Positions 1 through 4,137 of a DNA stretch of 7,114 bases are shown piece by piece. Each line of letters begins with the position of its first letter. Position 1 is the first letter of the stretch. The notes beneath the pieces are model-generated. The model was not told where the DNA came from and made no database searches. It worked only from the letters and a program-made list of their open reading frames with translations. Source of the DNA: Candidatus Methylomirabilota bacterium (GTDB lineage: Bacteria > Methylomirabilota > Methylomirabilia > Methylomirabilales > Methylomirabilaceae); contig JACQEV010000186.1 in NCBI GenBank assembly GCA_016200385.1, positions 1-7,114 of the forward strand, given 5' to 3'. The translations under genes and the position numbers were made by a program.

Positions 1-319
1 CAACTGTTCGGGCTCGTGCAGAGCGGGACGTGACGACCCTCGCTCACCCACGGCCTCGGAGACCCGGGGGACTTCGGCCTGTCACGTCCTGGTTGACGGT
101 TCCCTATACTATCCAAGTCTCATACTCAATATACAAGGGGGTGTAGGCGCCGGCAGCACCCTCACCCAGACCCTCTCCCAGAGGGAGAGGGGTGAGTAAC
201 GCGGCAGATCGTGACCAGAAATAGTCAACGAATTTCTGAATCCCCACACCAGTCTGTCGAGGGAAAAGAAGGGGAAACCTCTCCAATATCAATCACTCCC
301 TTTGAACGGTGAGCGGTCC
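1..319. other. Intergenic region without a supported gene
   Basis: No frame in this stretch gives a recognisable protein. The minus-strand frame open from 292 to 104 reads through the hairpin repeat at 159-196 and looks spurious. A perfect 9-bp inverted repeat, GGACGTGAC at 26-34 and GTCACGTCC at 81-89, encloses a GC-rich interior with smaller possible pairings (GGCC at 52-55 with GGCC at 76-79, CCC at 63-65 with GGG at 68-70). A weaker 7-bp inverted repeat, CAGAAAT at 216-222 and ATTTCTG at 232-238, has no T-tract. I do not recognise a known RNA family here. The far left could also be the tail of a gene outside the window. Confidence 0.5.
159..196. repeat. REP-like intergenic hairpin (CCCTCACCC / CCCTCTCCC type)
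   Basis: A nested inverted repeat. The inner arms are CCCTCTCCC (171-179) and GGGAGAGGG (183-191) around an AGA loop. The outer arms are CTCAC (161-165) and GTGAG (192-196), with a short bulge on the left side. Hairpins of this composition are common dispersed intergenic elements in many GC-rich bacteria, which is background knowledge and not shown here. A partial arm-like copy, CCCTCACCC followed by GACCCCCTCT, lies at 406-425 without its pairing arm. There is no T-run, so it is not a typical intrinsic terminator. Confidence 0.6.
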
Positions 320-348
320 AAAAAGAAAAGTGGACCGTCGGTCCACTT
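320..348 (-). terminator. Rho-independent terminator, minus strand
   Basis: Read on the minus strand, a perfect 10-bp stem AAGTGGACCG (348-339) pairs with CGGTCCACTT (337-328) around a single nominal loop base (338). It is followed at once by TTCTTTTT (327-320). The T-rich tail exists only on the minus strand, which fixes the direction. Before the IS insertion it would have stood about 100 nt downstream of the zf-TFIIB stop codon. It now lies about 110 nt past the transposase stop and probably ends that transcript. Confidence 0.82.
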
Positions 349-451
349 CGGATACTGTAATCGACAAATTTCAGCTTGTCAACGCTGAAGGGGGGCGCTT
401 TGCCTCCCTCACCCGACCCCCTCTACCGATGAAAGGAGACAAGAAGGTGAC

Positions 452-453
452 TA
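452..453. repeat. TA target-site duplication, left copy
   Basis: TA directly outside the left inverted repeat, matching TA at 1617-1618 outside the right one. TA duplication is the hallmark of IS630/Tc1-mariner transposition. With flanking C451 and G1619, the empty site reads CTAG. Confidence 0.85.
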
Positions 454-478
454 GTGTTTAGTTATCTAGATTAGCGTA
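454..478. repeat. IS630 left terminal inverted repeat (IRL)
   Basis: It starts GTGTTTAGTT and ends ATTAGCGTA. Aligned with the reverse complement of 1592-1616 it matches at 20 of 25 positions; the mismatches are at repeat positions 3, 4, 11, 13 and 16. The inner nine bases ATTAGCGTA are identical. The transposase TAA stop (458-460, complement) lies inside it, so the last residues of the protein are encoded by the repeat. Confidence 0.85.
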
Positions 479-1525
479 TGATCTACTCAATCCCTTGGGC
501 GACACGTGTTGCTTGGTCCACTGAAAGGGGGCTGCCGTGTCGTTGTGGGCCTTGACGAATCGGTCAATGGCCTCCCGTACCTGCCGGGGGGAAGTAAAGC
601 TGGCCCCCTTGAGGGCCCGTCGGCTGAGGATGCTAAACCAGATTTCCACTTGGTTGAGCCAGGACGCATGAGTGGGCGTGTAGTGGAAGTGGACATGCGG
701 GTGGCGCAGGAGCCACCGATCCCGTTTCGGCTTATGGGTGTTGAGGTTGTCCAGGATCACATGGATGTCTTTCCGGGGATAGGCCGCCACGACCTCATTC
801 ATGAAGGCGAGAAATTCTCGCCGTCGGCGACGGGTGAAGTGGCCGGTCTTGACTTGGCCCGTGGCCACCTCCAAGGCGGCAAACAGCGTGGTCGTGCCGT
901 GCCGCGTGTACTCGTGCGAGTACCCCGCCAGGGCGGTCCCGTTGGGCAGCCGCAGCCACCCCTGGGCGCGTTCCAGGGCTTGGATGCCGGGTTTCTCGTC
1001 CACGCAGAGCACCATGGCATTGGCGGGCGGGTCCAGGTACAACCCGACAAGGTCCGCCGCCTTCGGGGCACACTCCGGGTCCGTACTGATACACCAACTG
1101 CGGCGCCGCTGCAGCTGGATGTGATGCCGTCTCAGTACGTGCCACACGTGCGCCGCGCTGACATCGCCCAGCCGCTGCGCGACCAGGGTCCCGGTCCAGG
1201 TGGCCCAGCCCTTCGGCGGCGGCTCTTCCAAGATCGCCACGATGCGCCGCTCCGTCCCCGCATCGTACCGGCGCGGTCGGCCTTGGCGAAACGCATCGCT
1301 GAGGCCTTCGATCCCGTGACGTGCAAAGCGGGTCCGCCACTTGCTGACTCGTGCCGCGCGCGTCTTCAAGGCTGCCGCGACCTCCTGATTCGTTTTTCCC
1401 TCGGCCAGCGCCAGAATCATTCGGGCGCGTTCCGCCAGCCGGTGCTCCGTCTTGCCGGAATGCGTCCAAGCGACCAGTGCTGTGCACTCCTCATCGCTGA
1501 GGACAATCGGGGTGCCTTTTGCCAT
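458..1525 (-). CDS. IS630-family DDE transposase
   Basis: A cut-and-paste transposase of 355 residues that should bind the IS ends and integrate at TA. An N-terminal helix-turn-helix region is visible at about residues 39-80 (NQEVAAALKTRAARVSKWR), followed by a basic linker. The catalytic core shows the three acidic residues of the family: D176 in LCVDEKPG, D259 in VILDNLNTHK and E294 in NQVEIWFS. The last two are 35 positions apart, the typical IS630 D34E spacing. The frame is open from 1561, but I prefer the ATG at 1523-1525 because GGAGGT (1532-1537, complement) sits 6 nt upstream and the upstream ATG has no ribosome binding site. The stop codon lies inside the left inverted repeat. The gene looks intact, and its start region may be masked in readthrough transcripts (see 1531-1577). 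Confidence 0.92.
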   Translation of the reverse strand: MAKGTPIVLSDEECTALVAWTHSGKTEHRLAERARMILALAEGKTNQEVAAALKTRAARVSKWRTRFARHGIEGLSDAFRQGRPRRYDAGTERRIVAILEEPPPKGWATWTGTLVAQRLGDVSAAHVWHVLRRHHIQLQRRRSWCISTDPECAPKAADLVGLYLDPPANAMVLCVDEKPGIQALERAQGWLRLPNGTALAGYSHEYTRHGTTTLFAALEVATGQVKTGHFTRRRRREFLAFMNEVVAAYPRKDIHVILDNLNTHKPKRDRWLLRHPHVHFHYTPTHASWLNQVEIWFSILSRRALKGASFTSPRQVREAIDRFVKAHNDTAAPFQWTKQHVSPKGLSRSYANLDN

Positions 1526-1530
1526 CCGCC

Positions 1531-1577
1531 TACCTCCGATCCTGTGGTACCCTGGACCCATTCCAAGGCCGGAGGTA
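1531..1577 (-). promoter_or_regulatory. Anti-Shine-Dalgarno leader hairpin of the transposase (putative readthrough silencer)
   Basis: On the minus strand TACCTCCG (1577-1570) is perfectly complementary to CGGAGGTA (1538-1531), which contains the transposase Shine-Dalgarno. Between them an inner hairpin of seven pairs with one G-U, CCTTGGA (1568-1562) with TCCAGGG (1556-1550), closes an ATGGG loop and brings the outer arms together. The 5' arm overlaps the end of the predicted -10 box, so an mRNA started by the IS promoter (near 1570) would lack most or all of the arm. Readthrough mRNA from the upstream gene would contain it and fold over the RBS. The pairing is visible in the sequence; the regulatory role is inference by analogy with IS10-type fold-back inhibition. 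Confidence 0.6.
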
Positions 1578-1605
1578 GTATACAGAATGTGTACGCTAAT
1601 TTAAA
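1577..1605 (-). promoter_or_regulatory. Putative transposase promoter partly inside the right inverted repeat
   Basis: On the minus strand TTTAAA (1605-1600; 4 of 6 against TTGACA) and TATACT (1582-1577; 5 of 6 against TATAAT) are separated by exactly 17 nt. The -35 box is inside IRR and the -10 box just inside the element. The predicted start point is near 1570, about 45 nt before the chosen transposase ATG. Confidence 0.5.
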
Positions 1606-1616
1606 GAACTAAGTAC
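1592..1616. repeat. IS630 right terminal inverted repeat (IRR)
   Basis: On the minus strand it starts GTACTTAGTT and ends ATTAGCGTA, matching IRL at 20 of 25 positions. It contains the -35 box of the putative transposase promoter. Its outermost base (C1616, G on the minus strand) becomes the third base of the TAG stop codon of the neighbouring zf-TFIIB gene. Confidence 0.85.
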
Positions 1617-2141
1617 TAGAAGGCTCCCCAGTCCTGTTTACCTGGTAGATAATAGCTTGGGCAAAGAAAGCGAAATATCCGGGCGATCATTCTAGCCCGC
1701 TCGGCATGCTCCTGGCTTTCTACGCGCATCGCGGCCAGTTGCGTATCGAAAACCTCAGAGAAATATGCCTCGGCTGCTCTCCTCCTTTCTTCTTCGGTAT
1801 TGAATTCCTTCCGAATCGTTCCCAATTCACCCACATCTAACCAGTACCCCCCACCCAGGGCATTCGTCAACCGTCACTCGCTTTTTCACGCTAAAAAAGT
1901 GCCGCATCATGATAAGGCCAGTACATTTTGGGCACCTTCGCCTCTTCGTCTGATCAATCACGATCTTTTCGTTCTTCGTAATATCCAGGAGGACCTCGCC
2001 CACGGATTCGCAAGGCTCGTCAACCTTCTGCAGCTCAAATCGGTCGAACCAGATTCCTCCGCAGCCTCCTTTGCAGACATCAACCGTGATCTCTCCGGCG
2101 ATTATCTTACTCAGTTCATTCTCACACGCTGGGCATTTCAT
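1616..2141 (-). pseudogene. zf-TFIIB domain protein, frameshifted
   Basis: A small, probably cytosolic zinc-ribbon protein of unknown function. The first frame (2141 to the break) gives CPAC at residues 3-6, CKGGC at 23-27, the GGIWFDRFEL motif, CPKC at 70-73 and then DECPG. The family continues with C-G-G-x-W-L-D-x-G-E-L, but here the frame runs into WGVLVRCG and stops at 1827-1829. The expected continuation GGYWLDVGEL is found in another frame and runs on through EEERRRAAEAYFSEVF to the end PGKQDWGAF at 1616. Restoring two bases (for example GC before the six-G run at 1852-1847 on the minus strand) rebuilds CPGCGGYWLD and a protein of 175 residues. Both halves look well conserved, so the break is recent or a sequencing or assembly error. 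The Shine-Dalgarno is AGGGGTAGGA just before the ATG. The IS insertion falls in the stop codon and does not change the C-terminus. Confidence 0.82.
1617..1618. repeat. TA target-site duplication, right copy
   Basis: Right copy of the TA duplicated on insertion. Read on the minus strand it supplies the T and A of the TAG stop codon of the zf-TFIIB gene; the G comes from the IS end. Confidence 0.85.
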
Positions 2142-2192
2142 TTTTCCTACCCCTTTCTCTCCGCTGTGGGAACCGCTTCGGTGTTTACAATG

Positions 2193-2221
2193 AGGCTACC
2201 CCTGGCGTCTTAGGGAGTCAA
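2193..2221 (-). promoter_or_regulatory. Possible promoter of the zf-TFIIB gene
   Basis: On the minus strand TTGACT (2221-2216) and TAGCCT (2198-2193) are 17 nt apart. The -35 is good and the -10 poor (3 of 6). It lies in the 98-nt gap between the CoA-transferase beta stop and the zf-TFIIB ATG, about 50 nt before that ATG. A separate promoter would fit the change of function, but the match is weak. Confidence 0.3.
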
Positions 2222-2239
2222 GCGTTGCTTGTTCGCGAG

Positions 2240-3022
2240 TTATGGGCGAGTCCAGAAGCCCTTGGGATCATAGTGGCGGATGATGGCAAGCTCCTCTTCG
2301 GTCGGTGGGGTGGTTTCATGAACGGCTGGTGAGATACGGAGTGGCCAGCCGGTCTGGCGGCAGACCTCGTCGGGTGTAACGCCAGGATGATGCGATGCCA
2401 GGATCGCCTCTTTGGTTTCGGGATCGAACGACAGCGTCCCGAGGGTTGTGATGATCGCCGCAGGCCCGCCCCCGGGCAAACCGACCCGCCGCCGCCAATC
2501 GCCACCTTCGCCGAAGCCTGGTGAAGTGATGTAATCCACACGTTCCTTGAACCGGCGTCGCTCGTGCTGCATAATGATCAGGAAACGTCCTGCCAGGGAG
2601 GCGATGTCGGCTGCGCCGCCGCTCCCGGGGAGCTTCACCGTCGGTCGCTGCCGCGACCCGATGTACGACGTGTTGACATTGCCGAACCCGTCGACCTCTG
2701 CCCCTCCAATCATCCCAAGCTGCACTGCTCGCTGCTGAAGCATTCCCATCAGATTGATCATCCTGGTGCTCCAAATGGCCCCGGCAATGTTCGGAGGGTC
2801 GGACATCGTGTAGAGCAGTTCTGGGGCCGGCTCATCCCTCATCAGACCGCACTCAAAGAGACCGACGGCGCGAGGAGCATGCATCCTTTTCGCAACCGCA
2901 AACGCCAAGAGGGGAAGGCGCATCCCGACGAAAACCATCTCCCCATCCCTGATCTGCCTTGCGGCAACAGCGACCATCACCTCCTGCATCGTATACTGAG
3001 TGTTGCTTGACTCCGTTCGCAT
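2240..3022 (-). CDS. CoA-transferase beta subunit (GctB/IpdB-like)
   Basis: The second subunit of a class I CoA-transferase, 260 residues, about usual for the family. Visible features are an N-terminal ELM-like helix with RDGEMVFVG (25-33), FECG with E57, GGAEVDGFGNVNTS (106-119), the glycine turn PGSGGAADIAS (132-142) and a C-terminal HHPGVTPDEV (211-220). In glutaconate CoA-transferase the catalytic glutamate that carries the CoA thioester is in the beta subunit near this position (about E54), so E57 is the likely catalytic residue. IpdB-type hydrolases are described as lacking it. The substrate cannot be told from the sequence; a dicarboxylic or ring-cleavage acyl-CoA is plausible given the ligase nearby. 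The start at 3022 keeps the family N-terminus, although its ribosome binding site is poor. The alpha gene ends 40 nt upstream, so the two are surely cotranscribed. Confidence 0.88.
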   Translation of the reverse strand: MRTESSNTQYTMQEVMVAVAARQIRDGEMVFVGMRLPLLAFAVAKRMHAPRAVGLFECGLMRDEPAPELLYTMSDPPNIAGAIWSTRMINLMGMLQQRAVQLGMIGGAEVDGFGNVNTSYIGSRQRPTVKLPGSGGAADIASLAGRFLIIMQHERRRFKERVDYITSPGFGEGGDWRRRVGLPGGGPAAIITTLGTLSFDPETKEAILASHHPGVTPDEVCRQTGWPLRISPAVHETTPPTEEELAIIRHYDPKGFWTRP

Positions 3023-3032
3023 TTCTGGCTAG

Positions 3033-3060
3033 ACCCTATACCCTAAACCCTCTACCCTAT
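3033..3060. repeat. Four tandem heptamers (ACCCTNN) between the CoA-transferase genes
   Basis: Four consecutive 7-bp units on the plus strand: ACCCTAT (3033-3039), ACCCTAA (3040-3046), ACCCTCT (3047-3053) and ACCCTAT (3054-3060). They fill most of the 40-nt gap between the alpha stop and the beta start. On the mRNA the units read with purine-rich AGGGT cores, and the last lies some 10 nt before the beta ATG, where a ribosome binding site would be expected but is otherwise absent. Heptameric intergenic repeats are known in several bacteria; their role here is unknown. Confidence 0.8.
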
Positions 3061-3062
3061 TT

Positions 3063-3980
3063 CTAATATCCATAATCCACCGGTGCGGCCAGTCGCCGTT
3101 GAGAGGGCTTGAGCTGGTTCAGCCGATCTTTTGGCAAGCGTGCCAGGTAGCCTGTTCGATCTTCGATATCGAGGATCCATCCCTTTAGCCATTGTTCGAA
3201 CCCTTCGCTGGTTCGGCTGGCCAGATGGTACTGCTCGTAGAATCCGTGATCTCGCCCATAGAAGCCCTGTACCGGCGAAGGATGGGCACCCCAGGGTTCA
3301 TGCACGACGGCGACCACCTTGGCAGACGGAAGGAGAACCCGGTTCGGATCGCTCAGAATCATCTCGCGGGAGACGACCTCCTCGGCCACGATGATGACAC
3401 CTCGGCTGGCAAGTCCACCCTCCTCACTCACGCCGAGGTTTCCCCAGCAGTGTGCGTTTCCCTCGCGGTCGCTTCGCTGCACCTGAAGGATGGCGACATC
3501 CGGCGTTATGGCTTGGACGTTTACGAGCGGCGCTCCAGTGTCCGGCTCCGAAGACAATTGAAATGACTGACTGCCAGGAAGCAGGTCAGTGCCAAGGAGG
3601 GTTTTCGTGGGAATAAACGGGGCACCAAGGCCCCCCGCCAGCAGGGCCAGCGACAGCGTGAAGTTGCTGTGATCCTCGATATCGAGGCGATGTGGGGTGT
3701 TGGCCTCGGCAGCTCGACGATAGTTGTGGGCAAGCCCGGCGCTCACGTTACCAACCCAAGCCGCGGTCACCCGTGAGGCGCACCCTGCGCCGATGAGCTG
3801 GTCGAACAGGATATCGGAGATCGGCCCGATCAAGGTCAGATTTCTTCGCCTCTGCCGAATGATCTCATGTCCGGCCGCGAACGGGATCAACGACTCAAGG
3901 GCTGCGCCCATCAACACAGAACACCCGTCAGGTACAAATCTCCCGATTGCCTGTGCCATCGTCATCACCTTGCCCATCAT
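3063..3980 (-). CDS. CoA-transferase alpha subunit (GctA/IpdA-like)
   Basis: The first subunit of the same class I CoA-transferase, 305 residues. Recognisable parts are the N-terminal KVMTMAQAIGRFVPDG (4-19), the glycine-containing SVLMGAALES (21-30), NLTLIGPISDI (47-57), IEDHSNFTLSL (101-111), the block LGAPFIPTKTLLGTDL (118-133) and QRSDREGNAHCWGN (168-181), the D-x-x-G-N element shared by these enzymes. It should pair with the beta subunit encoded downstream to move CoA between acyl groups in the cytosol. An IpdAB-like ring-hydrolase role is an alternative; IpdA of mycobacteria is reported to use a glutamate of its own, and E102 lies in a comparable region, which I cannot confirm without an alignment. 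The start at 3978-3980 is favoured by GGAG (3989-3992, complement) 8 nt upstream; the next codon is also ATG. The 157-nt gap to the PBP gene holds a 14-bp palindrome. Confidence 0.88.
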   Translation of the reverse strand: MMGKVMTMAQAIGRFVPDGCSVLMGAALESLIPFAAGHEIIRQRRRNLTLIGPISDILFDQLIGAGCASRVTAAWVGNVSAGLAHNYRRAAEANTPHRLDIEDHSNFTLSLALLAGGLGAPFIPTKTLLGTDLLPGSQSFQLSSEPDTGAPLVNVQAITPDVAILQVQRSDREGNAHCWGNLGVSEEGGLASRGVIIVAEEVVSREMILSDPNRVLLPSAKVVAVVHEPWGAHPSPVQGFYGRDHGFYEQYHLASRTSEGFEQWLKGWILDIEDRTGYLARLPKDRLNQLKPSQRRLAAPVDYGY

Positions 3981-4051
3981 CGGTCAATCTCCGAAGGCCC
4001 TCGAAAGCCTATTTCCCCTCTCTGGGCAGAACTCTTCCGCGATCCGCTGCA

Positions 4052-4065
4052 CTGTGGATCCACAG
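4052..4065. promoter_or_regulatory. Perfect 14-bp palindrome upstream of the CoA-transferase operon
   Basis: CTGTGGATCCACAG is fully self-complementary and lies about 70 nt before the alpha-subunit ATG, in the gap after the PBP gene. Two GATCCGC copies flank it on the plus strand at 4041-4047 and 4084-4090. It could be an operator for a dimeric repressor of the downstream operon or a small RNA hairpin. I see no convincing -35/-10 pair beside it, so the role is open. Confidence 0.35.
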
Positions 4066-4137
4066 AACGCTCGATCATTTTCTGATCCGCGAAAGTGGTG
4101 GCATCGCTGATGAGAAAACAGCTCTTGAGGGATAAGA

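Larger units (their letters stand above)
454..1616 (-). mobile_element. IS630-family insertion sequence, complete (1163 bp)
   Basis: A complete element bounded by imperfect 25-bp terminal inverted repeats and flanked on both sides by TA. It carries a single intact DDE transposase gene filling almost the whole length. The transposase stop codon lies inside the left repeat, and the -35 box of the putative promoter lies inside the right repeat. The element is inserted in the TAG stop codon of the zf-TFIIB gene to its right and shares that gene's orientation. The intact frame, well-matched ends and clean TA duplication suggest a recent insertion of a functional copy. Family assignment rests on the transposase motifs and the TA target. 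I cannot name the specific IS. Confidence 0.9.

Noticed and set aside
104..292. A 62-residue minus-strand open frame
   Set aside because: It runs through the hairpin repeat at 159-196, has no recognisable motif and no good ribosome binding site.
506..1612. A long plus-strand open frame (368 residues) across the whole IS
   Set aside because: It is exactly antisense to the intact transposase, shows no family motif, and is rich in Arg, Gly and Pro as expected from the GC-rich complementary strand. Its VYANLKN end mirrors the transposase C-terminus only because both ends are inverted repeats.
1800..2213. A 137-residue plus-strand open frame
   Set aside because: Antisense to the zf-TFIIB gene, whose zinc motifs are clear on the minus strand.
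3033..3060. Telomere-like CCCTAAA repeat as a sign of eukaryotic or linear-replicon DNA
   Set aside because: Only four imperfect heptamers, lying between two bacterial cotranscribed genes; a local short tandem repeat explains it.
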